Source: Opacimonas sp040514355 (lineage in GTDB: Bacteria > Pseudomonadota > Gammaproteobacteria > Enterobacterales > Alteromonadaceae). Taken from it: a DNA stretch of 17,716 nucleotides. Positions 1-7,686 of this stretch are shown here, piece by piece; the stretch's first letter is position 1, and each line of letters opens with the position of its first letter. The notes below the pieces were generated by a model. The model saw only the letters and a list, made by a program, of their open reading frames with translations. It was not told where the DNA came from and did not search any database. The DNA lies in contig JBEVCF010000146.1 in NCBI GenBank assembly GCA_040514355.1, positions 1-17,716 of the forward strand. The letters are read 5' to 3'. The position numbers and the translations under genes are program-made.

Positions 1-549
1 ATCCCTGAGTTCAGCACCCAAGCATTTGTTCCTGGTCAGTCTGACTTTGTTACCATTTCTTCTGATGATCTAAAAGGTAAATGGTCTATCTTTTTATTCT
101 ACCCAGCTGACTTCACCTTTGTGTGCCCAACTGAATTAGAAGATATGCAGTCTATCTATGCAGAGTTAAAAGAACTTGGTGTTGAAGTATACGCGGTATC
201 AACAGATTCACACTTTGTACACAAAGCATGGCATGAAAATTCTGAAGCAATCAGCAAAGTGACTTACCCTATGTTAGGTGATACAACAGGTGCCATCACA
301 CGTGGTTTTGACATCATGATCGAAGAAGCAGGCCAAGCATTACGTGGTACATTTTTAGTCAACCCTGAAGGCGTTATCAAAGTTGCTGAAATCCATGACT
401 TAGGTATTGGTCGTTCTGCAAAAGACATGCTTCGTAAAGTCAAAGCTGCACAATATGTTGCCAATAATGATGGTGAAGTGTGCCCAGCTGCTTGGGAAGA
501 AGGTCAAGCAACATTAGCACCTAGCCTAGATTTAGTAGGTAAAATCTAA
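1..549 (+). CDS. ahpC: AhpC, alkyl hydroperoxide reductase peroxiredoxin subunit (5' end outside window)
   Basis: Typical 2-Cys peroxiredoxin that reduces H2O2, organic hydroperoxides and peroxynitrite in the cytoplasm and is re-reduced by AhpF. The frame is open from base 1; 182 residues are present, and by my recollection of E. coli AhpC (187 aa) only about seven N-terminal residues are missing. The peroxidatic cysteine lies in FTFVCPTE (residue 42 of the fragment) and the resolving cysteine in GEVCPAAW (residue 161). The C-terminus LAPSLDLVGKI is the family's usual ending, so the 3' end is intact. ahpF follows 121 bases downstream with a hairpin in the gap. The start codon, RBS and any OxyR-type promoter lie outside the window. 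The identification is close to certain. Confidence 0.97.
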   Translation: MPEFSTQAFVPGQSDFVTISSDDLKGKWSIFLFYPADFTFVCPTELEDMQSIYAELKELGVEVYAVSTDSHFVHKAWHENSEAISKVTYPMLGDTTGAITRGFDIMIEEAGQALRGTFLVNPEGVIKVAEIHDLGIGRSAKDMLRKVKAAQYVANNDGEVCPAAWEEGQATLAPSLDLVGKI

Positions 550-561
550 GCCCAGTTAAAC

Positions 562-582
562 GAGGGCGGCAAAGCTGCCCTC
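562..582 (+). promoter_or_regulatory. Hairpin in the ahpC-ahpF intergenic region
   Basis: GAGGGCGGC pairs with GCTGCCCTC (9 bp, one G-U) around an AAA loop, beginning 12 bases after the ahpC stop. It has no T tract, so it is not a classic terminator. A stable 3' hairpin here could protect ahpC mRNA or partly attenuate read-through, which would fit the usual excess of AhpC over AhpF. The structure is seen in the sequence; the role is inferred. Confidence 0.6.
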
Positions 583-670
583 ATCACTTCAAAGCTCCGT
601 AACTCGTACGCATTGATGGTGTTATCCACACTGTCTCGATCAGTGCGTCTTATAAAAAAGGAAAATAAAG

Positions 671-2224
671 ATGATGACTCCCGATATTTTGAATGCGCTT
701 AAGCAATATACGCAAAACATGACTGCGCCACTGACGTTTGTACTGCAAACAGGGGAGCATGAAAAGCGTGCCGAGTTGCTCAAATTTTTACAAGACTTTG
801 CTACCGTAAATACACTGATTTCTGTCGAAGAACAGGACCGTGATGAGTTACGTAGTCCAATCTCTTTCACTTTATTAGTGAACCAAGAACCGACCGGAGT
901 GATTTTCTCTGGGATCCCTGGCGGGCATGAATTTAATTCTTTGGTATTGGCCGTATTGCACGCGACTGGGACTGAGATGAAATTGGACCAAAGTATTCAA
1001 GATATGGTTAAACGCGTTGCCCAACCTATGCATTTTCAGGTATATGTCAGCTTGAGCTGTCATAATTGCCCAGATGTCGTGCAGGCGTTGAATCAATTTG
1101 CGTTACTCAATCCGCATATTACCACTGAAATGATTGATGGCGGTTTGTTCCCAACCCTTATTGAAGAGAACAATATCCAAGGTGTGCCTAGTGTTTACCT
1201 AAATAATGAAGTATTTGCGAACGGTAAAATCGATACTGCGCAATTAGTGTCTAAATTAATGGAAGTAGCGCCTGATGTACAAAGTGTTGCACCAGAAAAA
1301 GCGTTACCACTTCAAGATGTTACCGTGCTAGGTGGTGGTCCTGCTGGCGTTTCTGCAGCGATTTATGCAGCGCGGAAAGGTTTGGCTGTTACTATGATTG
1401 CCGAGAAGTTTGGTGGTCAAGTAAAAGAGACGATGGGCATTGAAAACCTGATTTCTGTGTCTTCAACGACGGGCCCACAACTGACCGGTGCCATGATGAC
1501 GCACTTGAAAGACTATGATGTAACACTCAAAGAGCACCTGCAAGTAACCCAGATTGAACAAGGGGATATCAAGCGCATTACGTTGTCTAGTGGTGAAGTG
1601 ATTGAGAGTAAAACCATTATTGTGGCGACAGGTGCAAAATGGCGTGAACTCAATGTCCCGGGAGAGAAAGAAAATATTGGTAATGGCGTAGCGTATTGCC
1701 CACATTGTGACGGTCCGTTCTATAAAGGCAAAGACGTCGCGGTTATCGGCGGTGGTAACTCAGGCGTGGAAGCCGCATTAGATTTGGCCGGTATTGTTAA
1801 ATCGGTCACCTTGTATGAGTTTTTACCTGAGTTGAAAGCTGACCAAGTGCTAGTTGATCAATTAGCCAAACGCGACAATATCAGTGTGGTCAAAAACGCT
1901 GCGACAAAACAAGTGCTTGCAGAGCATGGCAAAGTCAGTGCTATCGAATATGAAGAACGTGCGACTGGCGAGATCAAACAACAACGCTTGGATGGGATCT
2001 TTGTCCAAATTGGATTAGTCCCTAACTCACAGATCCTCCAAGACGTGGTCGAACTGACGCCTTGGGGAGAGGTGATTATCAATGAAAAAGGTGAGACGTC
2101 TGCGCCAGGTATCTTTGCTTGTGGCGATGTGACAACAGTCCCGTACAAGCAAATTATTATTGCGATGGGTGAGGGTTCAAAAGCCAGTTTGGCGGCCTTT
2201 GATTACTTGCTAAAAATGGACTAA
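671..2224 (+). CDS. ahpF: AhpF, alkyl hydroperoxide reductase flavoprotein subunit (NADH:peroxiredoxin oxidoreductase)
   Basis: FAD- and NADH-dependent disulfide reductase that recycles oxidised AhpC. The 517 residues show the full AhpF architecture. An N-terminal tandem thioredoxin-fold domain (about 1-200) carries the CxxC of SLSCHNCPD (C130/C133). A thioredoxin-reductase-like part follows, with the FAD motif GGGPAG (221-226), the redox-active YCPHC (C343/C346) and the NAD-binding GGGNSG (360-365). The C-terminal FACGDVTTVPYKQI is the second FAD motif. The length matches E. coli AhpF (about 521 aa). The first of two adjacent ATG codons is chosen because AGGA at 659-662 stands about 8 bases upstream. 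It is probably co-transcribed with ahpC; no convincing separate promoter was seen in the 121-base gap. Confidence 0.98.
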   Translation: MMTPDILNALKQYTQNMTAPLTFVLQTGEHEKRAELLKFLQDFATVNTLISVEEQDRDELRSPISFTLLVNQEPTGVIFSGIPGGHEFNSLVLAVLHATGTEMKLDQSIQDMVKRVAQPMHFQVYVSLSCHNCPDVVQALNQFALLNPHITTEMIDGGLFPTLIEENNIQGVPSVYLNNEVFANGKIDTAQLVSKLMEVAPDVQSVAPEKALPLQDVTVLGGGPAGVSAAIYAARKGLAVTMIAEKFGGQVKETMGIENLISVSSTTGPQLTGAMMTHLKDYDVTLKEHLQVTQIEQGDIKRITLSSGEVIESKTIIVATGAKWRELNVPGEKENIGNGVAYCPHCDGPFYKGKDVAVIGGGNSGVEAALDLAGIVKSVTLYEFLPELKADQVLVDQLAKRDNISVVKNAATKQVLAEHGKVSAIEYEERATGEIKQQRLDGIFVQIGLVPNSQILQDVVELTPWGEVIINEKGETSAPGIFACGDVTTVPYKQIIIAMGEGSKASLAAFDYLLKMD

Positions 2225-2236
2225 AGCCTACCAATA

Positions 2237-2268
2237 ACACCGCTTAATTTGGGGAAGCTAAGCGGTGT
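2237..2268 (+). other. Perfect 10-bp hairpin after ahpF, without T tract
   Basis: ACACCGCTTA (2237-2246) pairs perfectly with TAAGCGGTGT (2259-2268) around a 12-base loop, 13 bases after the ahpF stop. No T run follows. It stands about 34 bases before a true terminator and may be an mRNA-stabilising 3' structure or a relic terminator. Confidence 0.55.
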
Positions 2269-2301
2269 CCATTCTGAGTGTTCTCCACTTCCCCTGCTTG
2301 G

Positions 2302-2335
2302 CCTGTTTTCGTGACAACGAAGACAGGTCTTTTTT
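2302..2335 (+). terminator. Rho-independent terminator of the ahpCF unit
   Basis: CCTGTTTTCGT (2302-2312) pairs with ACGAAGACAGG (2317-2327), 11 bp with one U-G pair and a GACA tetraloop, followed by TCTTTTTT. It separates ahpF from the ppaC promoter. Confidence 0.85.
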
Positions 2336-2365
2336 GTTATTTCCCGCACTACCACTACAGCATTA

Positions 2366-2393
2366 TTGGCATCAAGATGTTTTTACATATAAA
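2366..2393 (+). promoter_or_regulatory. Likely sigma-70 promoter of ppaC
   Basis: TTGGCA (2366-2371), a 16-base spacer, then TATAAA (2388-2393), predicting a start near 2400 and a leader of about 25 bases. It lies just after the ahpF terminator, so ppaC is expected to be transcribed on its own. No operator-like repeat is visible beside it. Confidence 0.6.
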
Positions 2394-2424
2394 ATATTGC
2401 CAAATTTTTATGGAGTAATAATTT

Positions 2425-3351
2425 ATGGCAATGTATGTTGTAGGTCACAAAATCCCTGATTCGGATTCGATCTGTGGTGCGCTTTCAATTGCGTATTTAA
2501 AAAACCAAATCGGTGAAGAAGCCATCCCAACACGTCTAGGCGATGTGTCACCTGAAACACAATTCATTTTGGATAAATTTGGCTTTGAAGCGCCAGAGCT
2601 TAAAATGAGCTATGCCGGTGAAGAAGTGTATATTGTTGACCACACTGAGAAAACCCAAGCACCAGATGATATCGACGAAGCTACCGTAGTGGGTGTTGTT
2701 GACCATCACAAGCTAGGTGATTTGACGACGTCTACGCCCCTAGAGTGTTGGATCCGTCCAGTCGGTTGTTCTAACACCATCGTCAAGATGATGTATGACT
2801 TTTACAATGTCGAGATCCCGCCAGCCTATGCAGGTTTGATGATGTGTGCCATTTTGTCAGATACTGTTATTTTCAAATCACCTACGTGCACTACGGCAGA
2901 CATCAAATGTGTTGAGGCCTTAGCTGAGATTGCCGGCATCGAAGATTACAAAGCGCTTGGCATGGAAATGTTCAAAGTAAAATCTGCCGTGCAAGGTACG
3001 CCAGTACGTGATTTGGTTATGCGCGACTTCAAAGACTTTGACATGCACGGTAACCTAGTGGGTATCGGTCAATTAGAAGTAATTGATTTGTCTGTGTTTG
3101 ATGAGATCAAAGCAGACCTTGCTGCAGACATCATGAAGCTAAAAGAAGAAGGCAATCGTCACTCTGTCATGTTGTTACTAACAGACATTATGAAAGAAGG
3201 TTCATTAATGTTGATCGCATCTGACAATGAAACCATTATTGCTGATGCTTATGGCGTAACAGTGGATAACGCAGAAGTATGGCTTGATGGTGTACTGAGC
3301 CGTAAAAAGCAAGTAGTGCCACCTCTACAGGATGCATTTGCAAAAGGCTAA
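2425..3351 (+). CDS. ppaC: Manganese-dependent inorganic pyrophosphatase, family II (DHH/DHHA2)
   Basis: Cytoplasmic enzyme that hydrolyses pyrophosphate to two phosphates and so pulls biosynthetic reactions forward; family II members prefer Mn2+ or Co2+. The N-terminal DHH domain has the metal ligands in order: GHKIPDSD (H8, D12, D14), VDH (D72), VDHHK (D93, H94, H95) and LSDT (D146). The C-terminal DHHA2 domain ends with SRKKQVVPP (292-300), the substrate-binding motif. At 308 residues it has the usual length of about 310. GGAG at 2412-2415 supports the ATG at 2425; a second in-frame ATG two codons later is possible. It is a single-gene unit between two terminators. Family II enzymes are patchy in Gammaproteobacteria but known from Vibrio-like relatives. 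Confidence 0.97.
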   Translation: MAMYVVGHKIPDSDSICGALSIAYLKNQIGEEAIPTRLGDVSPETQFILDKFGFEAPELKMSYAGEEVYIVDHTEKTQAPDDIDEATVVGVVDHHKLGDLTTSTPLECWIRPVGCSNTIVKMMYDFYNVEIPPAYAGLMMCAILSDTVIFKSPTCTTADIKCVEALAEIAGIEDYKALGMEMFKVKSAVQGTPVRDLVMRDFKDFDMHGNLVGIGQLEVIDLSVFDEIKADLAADIMKLKEEGNRHSVMLLLTDIMKEGSLMLIASDNETIIADAYGVTVDNAEVWLDGVLSRKKQVVPPLQDAFAKG

Positions 3352-3407
3352 TGAGTCAAAAGCATGGCAATAACTGTGATGACCATGTAGATAAGCTTAT
3401 ATAAAAT

Positions 3408-3454
3408 AAACCCAAGCATTAGACGCAATAAAAAGTCGTTCATAGCTTGGGTTT
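3408..3454. terminator. Bidirectional terminator between convergent ppaC and xthA
   Basis: AAACCCAAGC (3408-3417) pairs perfectly with GCTTGGGTTT (3445-3454) around a 27-base loop. T runs follow on both strands (TTTTT on plus, TTTATTTTAT on minus), so the element can end both ppaC and xthA transcripts. The long loop makes it weaker than average. Confidence 0.75.
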
Positions 3455-3484
3455 TTGCTTATTAGTATGCTCTATTAACGTTAA

Positions 3485-4249
3485 CTAAACGTGTAATTCA
3501 ATACTCACGGGACAATGGTCCGAACCAAACAGCTCAGTATGGATTTCCGCATCTTTTATATTTTCTTTTAACGCTTCAGATGCTAAGAAATAATCAATTC
3601 TCCAGCCTACGTTCTTCGCTCTAGCCCCAGCTCGATAGCTCCACCAACTGTATTTGATTTCTTCAGGATGCAAGGTGCGGAAAGTATCAATGAGTCCTGC
3701 TTGGGTAAGATTGTCGATACCATCAATTTCTGCCTGCATGTAGCCTGGGCTTTTATTGTAGTTTGGTTTGGGGCGAGCAAGATCAATATCGCGATGTGCG
3801 ACGTTCAAATCCCCACATATAACAACAGGTTTCGTTTGTTCCAGTTCTTTTACATAAGCCAAGAATGCAGCATCCCAGGTCACGCGATAATCCAGACGTT
3901 TGAGTTCACTGGATGAGTTGGGCGTATACACCGTGACCAAGTAAAACGTTTCATATTCAGCCGTGATCACCCGTCCTTCTTGGTCGTGTTCTTCAATCCC
4001 TATATCATAGCTTACGCTGATGGGGGGTTGCTTGGTAATGATGGCGGTGCCCGAATAACCCTTCTTCACCGCTTCATTAGCATAGACTGTGTATCCTTCT
4101 AATGCTATCAGTGCTTCTTTGACCTGCTCGACAGTAGCTTTAGTTTCTTGCAAACACAATACGTCTGCTCCGAGTGCTGCAAATGAGTCTAAAAAGTCTT
4201 TTTTCATGATGGCGCGCACGCCGTTGACATTCCAAGAAGCGAGTTTCAC
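3485..4249 (-). CDS. xthA: Exodeoxyribonuclease III family AP endonuclease
   Basis: Mg2+-dependent AP endonuclease/3'-5' exonuclease of the EEP superfamily that processes abasic sites and blocked 3' ends after oxidative damage. With a GTG start at 4249 it has 254 residues. Motifs in order: SWNVNG (N7), LQETK (E35), VYTPN (Y108), the catalytic GDLNVAHRDIDLARP (D147, N149), GWRIDYF (D218) and GSDHCP (D244, H245). The frame continues upstream to 4315, but the extension is unlike the family and GGAGA lies about 6 bases before the GTG, so GTG 4249 is preferred. It resembles the exoA type of ExoIII. It is divergent from the M16 peptidase and convergent with ppaC. The substrate range cannot be read from the sequence. 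Confidence 0.95.
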   Translation of the reverse strand: MKLASWNVNGVRAIMKKDFLDSFAALGADVLCLQETKATVEQVKEALIALEGYTVYANEAVKKGYSGTAIITKQPPISVSYDIGIEEHDQEGRVITAEYETFYLVTVYTPNSSSELKRLDYRVTWDAAFLAYVKELEQTKPVVICGDLNVAHRDIDLARPKPNYNKSPGYMQAEIDGIDNLTQAGLIDTFRTLHPEEIKYSWWSYRAGARAKNVGWRIDYFLASEALKENIKDAEIHTELFGSDHCPVSIELHV

Positions 4250-4423
4250 AGTCGTTCTCCACAAGTAAAAAGAAAATGGTAGCAGACTTTTATAGACAAA
4301 GGGAGGATTGACCAAAATACCGACATAACTTGTAACTATTTCTGTCTCTAAGCTCGTTTATTTTTGGAGTGGCATCGATTATTCTGAATTTATAAACAAT
4401 CCTATTATAACGGAGAAAAGAGA

Positions 4424-7345
4424 ATGCAATTCAGTCGTTCAACGGGTAAAGCTGCATGGAAAAAGCTGGCATTAATTACAAGTTTGACTATGGGAACGCT
4501 AGGTCTGAGCGCGTGTATGCAAACGAGTAATGTAGTGCAAAATGCTGACAAACTGGTAACTAAACCAACCCTCGCCGTCAGCCCAAATGACGATCGTGAA
4601 TATGCAACGATGACGTTGGATAATGGGATCTCGGTTATCCTCGTATCCGATCCGAGTGTAGAAAAATCTGCCGCTGCGTTGAGCGTGGGTGTAGGGTTGT
4701 TGCAAGACCCTATGACGCAACAAGGCATGGCGCATTATCTTGAGCACATGTTGTTTTTAGGAACGGCAAAATATCCCGATACGAATGAGTATTCGGAGTT
4801 TATGACCAAAAACGGCGGGGCGCATAACGCTTACACGTGGATGGATATCACCAACTACATGTTCAAAGTCAACAATGATGCGTTTCCAGAAGCTCTGGAT
4901 CGTTTTTCAGACTTTTTTAAAGCCCCCAAACTGTATCCTGAGTACACTGAGAAAGAGATCAATGCGGTCAATGCCGAATGGTCTATGCGCCGTGAAATGG
5001 ATTTTTTTGGGCAGTTTAAGTTGTCCCGTAAAATGATGGGAGAGCACCCGGCTAATCGTTTTTTGATTGGTAATCTCGAGACTTTAGGAGACAAGGAAGG
5101 CAGTTTATTACACCCCGAGACAGTAGCCTTCTTTGAGCAATATTACTCTGCCAACATCATGGATGTAGCGATGATATCGAATCGTCCACTGGCCGAGATG
5201 AAAACCTTGGCAACAGAGTATTTTTCGCCAATCAAAAATAAAAATATTCCTGAGCCTGAGGTCACCGCAGATGTCGACATGTCTGCAAAAGGTGGGAAAC
5301 GGGTGTTTTATTACCCCAATGAAGATGTCAAACAACTCCGTTTAGATTTTACCATCCGCAACAACATGGCTGACTTTGCGGTGAAACCCAACAAGTTTAT
5401 TGCTTATTTGTTATATTCAGAGATGCCAGGCACGCCTGCACAAATTCTACGAGATAAGGGATGGGTGTCATCGTTCACAGCCGGCGCCTCACCCAATCAA
5501 TATGGTAACTATGGGACGTTTTTCATCAATGCTGAGTTAACGGATTTGGGTATGCAACACCGCGAGACGATTGTGGCAACGGTGATGCAATACCTAGATA
5601 TGATCCGTACCGATGGTGTGGATGAAAAATATTTCAAAGAGATCCAAACGTCGCTCAACAACCAATTCCAGTTTTTAGAAAAAGGTGATGAGTTTAACTA
5701 TGTTTCAAACTTAGCTGCGGCCATGCAAGATTACCCCTTGCCCAACGCGATTAATGCACCATTTTATTTTGCTGAATTTGACAAAGGGGCGATTCAAAAT
5801 GTGTTAGCCCAACTCACACCTGAAACGTTGAAAGTTTGGTACATTTCTCAACAAGAACAAACTGACAGTCAATTGCACTTCTATGATGGCAAGTATCGGA
5901 TTGAAGATGTGAGCGCAGAGGAAATCCAAAGTTGGTCAAAACCAGTGGGTTTTGCGATGAATCTCCCCAAAGTGAACACGCTCTTGCCAGAGAACTTTGC
6001 GCTGGCGGAGGTCGATGCTGCGTTGCGTACTGCACCACAACTGGTCGTTGATGAACCTGGCTTAAAGATGTGGCAATTTGCGAGTGAAAAATTCCCCACC
6101 CAACCCAAGGGCTTGGTCGAGTTGTATATCAACAACCCCAATAATTTACAGGACATGGATACCGAGATCTTGTTGAGTATTTGGCAAGATCTCTACAATC
6201 TGCAAAATGCGGCCTTACAAACCGAGGCCAGTATTGCCGGTATGCGCTTGTCATTTGCGGCGCTTAATGGGATCAAGTTCACATTAGATGGGTTCACGGA
6301 CAAGCAAGCGGATTTACTTGAGCAGGCATTTGCGGGTTTAAATATCACGATAAATCAACAAAATTTCGCACAAGCCATTGACCGTTATGTACGCAATATT
6401 GCGAACTCGGGCAAAGCATTCCCGATCAACCAGGTCATTGGCAAATACCGTCAGTTGGTACGTGCTGGCACCTATGATGAACAAGCGTTAATGACGCGAG
6501 CTAAACAGTTGACCATTGCAGATTTACAAAACGTGATTGCACAGACTATGGGGCAAAACCAGGTGCGCGCATTTGCGTTTGGTAACTATGGCGCTGCCGA
6601 TGTCGCTGAGATGGTGGCAAAGGTCAAAAGTATTCTGCCGGGTGAGCGCAGCGTGACTGAATATGCCAGAGCCGCACGTTGGCTACCACAACCTGGCGAA
6701 GTGATCGTGTATCAAAAAGATATTGATGTGGCGGATGTGGCCGTGATTGATATCCACATGCACCCAGTAGCGGGTGTTGCACAAGAGGCGCGTGGTCTGG
6801 TACTCAATAGTCACTTGCGCAATTTTGTCTTTAATAAGCTGAGAACCGAAGAGCAACTCGCTTACACGGTAGGGAGCTTTGCACCGACTGTGGATGATTA
6901 CACTGGGTTAGGGATGTATATTCAAACGCCGGTGAAGCACCCGGCTGACATGCAAGCGCGTTTTGAATCGATGAAAGAGGAGTATGCCAAGGCATTACGT
7001 GAGTTAGATGAAGCGACATTTGCTCAATTAAAAAATGCGGCCTTGGTGAACTTGCAAGAAACGCCGAAGAATTTAAGTGATGAAGTCGGGCCGATCTTAA
7101 GTGATTGGTACTTAGAAAACTTCGAGTTTGATTCTAAAGCTAAATTGATCGCAGCCGTTGAAGCGGTGAGCTTGGAAGATATCAAGACTTTCTATCGGGA
7201 AACGATGCTCAATCCAGAGGCAGCTCGATTGAATATTCAGCTGCGCGGAAATAAATTCCAAGACCAACCGTTTGCACAACTGGAAGGTCAAACGGTTGTA
7301 ACGGATGTCTCGCAAATGCAAAAAGTCGTGAAATATCAAAAATAA
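4424..7345 (+). CDS. M16 family zinc metallopeptidase, pitrilysin/insulinase type, predicted lipoprotein
   Basis: The 973 residues are close to protease III/pitrilysin (about 960). A basic N-terminus and hydrophobic stretch (about 14-30) end in a lipobox, LSAC, with C31 the predicted lipidated residue. The next residue is Met, not Asp, so by the usual rule the protein should reach the outer membrane and face the periplasm. The inverted zinc motif HYLEH gives H104, E107 and H108, and NAVNAEW supplies the third ligand E185; the H108-E185 spacing equals that of insulinase. The rest is the usual four-domain clamshell. The family degrades peptides small enough to enter its chamber. GGAG at 4412-4415 precedes the ATG by 8 bases. 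It is divergent from xthA with a 174-base gap, and no terminator directly follows. E. coli PtrA has a cleaved rather than a lipid signal, so I give no gene symbol. Confidence 0.93.
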   Translation: MQFSRSTGKAAWKKLALITSLTMGTLGLSACMQTSNVVQNADKLVTKPTLAVSPNDDREYATMTLDNGISVILVSDPSVEKSAAALSVGVGLLQDPMTQQGMAHYLEHMLFLGTAKYPDTNEYSEFMTKNGGAHNAYTWMDITNYMFKVNNDAFPEALDRFSDFFKAPKLYPEYTEKEINAVNAEWSMRREMDFFGQFKLSRKMMGEHPANRFLIGNLETLGDKEGSLLHPETVAFFEQYYSANIMDVAMISNRPLAEMKTLATEYFSPIKNKNIPEPEVTADVDMSAKGGKRVFYYPNEDVKQLRLDFTIRNNMADFAVKPNKFIAYLLYSEMPGTPAQILRDKGWVSSFTAGASPNQYGNYGTFFINAELTDLGMQHRETIVATVMQYLDMIRTDGVDEKYFKEIQTSLNNQFQFLEKGDEFNYVSNLAAAMQDYPLPNAINAPFYFAEFDKGAIQNVLAQLTPETLKVWYISQQEQTDSQLHFYDGKYRIEDVSAEEIQSWSKPVGFAMNLPKVNTLLPENFALAEVDAALRTAPQLVVDEPGLKMWQFASEKFPTQPKGLVELYINNPNNLQDMDTEILLSIWQDLYNLQNAALQTEASIAGMRLSFAALNGIKFTLDGFTDKQADLLEQAFAGLNITINQQNFAQAIDRYVRNIANSGKAFPINQVIGKYRQLVRAGTYDEQALMTRAKQLTIADLQNVIAQTMGQNQVRAFAFGNYGAADVAEMVAKVKSILPGERSVTEYARAARWLPQPGEVIVYQKDIDVADVAVIDIHMHPVAGVAQEARGLVLNSHLRNFVFNKLRTEEQLAYTVGSFAPTVDDYTGLGMYIQTPVKHPADMQARFESMKEEYAKALRELDEATFAQLKNAALVNLQETPKNLSDEVGPILSDWYLENFEFDSKAKLIAAVEAVSLEDIKTFYRETMLNPEAARLNIQLRGNKFQDQPFAQLEGQTVVTDVSQMQKVVKYQK

Positions 7346-7359
7346 GATTTGATAGATAG

Positions 7360-7515
7360 CTTTATTCGGCAAGTGCAGCCTTACAAGCATCAGATTTAAA
7401 GACGATAACCCGCACTCAACAAGCGCTCGCAGAGGCATGTAAACCCTACGCCAAAGATGGCAAGGTGGTGCTACCAGAGATAGTGTATTTGGTGAGTGCT
7501 AGGAGAGGCATTTAG
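7360..7515 (+). pseudogene. 3' remnant of a gene, probably a SAM-dependent methyltransferase
   Basis: After a stop at 7357-7359 this frame stays open for 51 codons to TAG at 7513-7515, but has no ATG and no usable start or RBS. The translation is protein-like; its tail includes TQQALAEACKPYAKDGKV and ends VYLVSARRGI. Tails of the form '(hydrophobic)-LV-(T/S)AR' preceded by a short loop are common in class I methyltransferases, where they form the last beta strand. I infer the last fifth or so of such a gene, left after a deletion whose other edge lies near the M16 stop (7345). The family assignment is by pattern only, but the coding character looks real. Confidence 0.5.
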
Positions 7516-7531
7516 TTAGGCCTTCCCTAGC
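7498..7531. repeat. Large imperfect inverted repeat (hairpin)
   Basis: GCTAGGAGAGGC (7498-7509) pairs with GCCTTCCCTAGC (7520-7531), 12 positions with one A-C mismatch and one G-U, around a 10-base loop. It spans the stop of the gene remnant. No T tract follows on either strand. It could still end transcripts from the M16 gene, or mark an old insertion or deletion edge. Confidence 0.5.
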
Positions 7532-7552
7532 AATGGAGAAAAAGCTCGGTGT

Positions 7553-7639
7553 TTATTCTTGCTGTTGGATAGGAATTTTAGCCTCGTCTAGCAGCAAGAA
7601 AAATCCATCGTTTGTCTCTAGCTGTAACTCTAAACTCAT
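7553..7639 (-). CDS. Possible very small protein or gene remnant downstream of the S9 peptidase
   Basis: An ATG at 7639 opens a 28-residue frame (starts MSLELQLETNDGFFLLLDEA, ends in QQQE, stop TAA at 7553-7555). The same frame is open further upstream to 7690, reaching the S9 stop, and the extra residues (GVEKVDAKIKQVI) are also protein-like with amphipathic spacing. AAGAGGGG lies in the extended part but no in-frame ATG, GTG or TTG follows it at a good distance. It could be a real small gene translated with the S9 peptidase, the tail of a lost gene, or chance. I do not recognise the family. Confidence 0.3.
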   Translation of the reverse strand: MSLELQLETNDGFFLLLDEAKIPIQQQE

Positions 7640-7686
7640 GATCACTTGCTTGATCTTTGCATCGACTTTTTCAACCCCTCTTGTAA

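Noticed and set aside
4249..4315. N-terminal extension of the ExoIII-family protein from an ATG at 4315
   Set aside because: The extra 22 residues are unlike the family, and a well-placed GGAGA precedes the GTG at 4249.
4316..4423. Promoter for the M16 gene: TATAAA at 4391 or TATAAC at 4406
   Set aside because: No -35 element at an acceptable distance for the first, and the second is too close to the RBS. A promoter must exist here but I cannot place it.
5270..5280. Other GTCGAC occurrences (for example in the M16 and acnD genes) as further prp operators
   Set aside because: They share only the 6-base core, not the ATT/AAT flanks, and lie in unrelated coding sequence.
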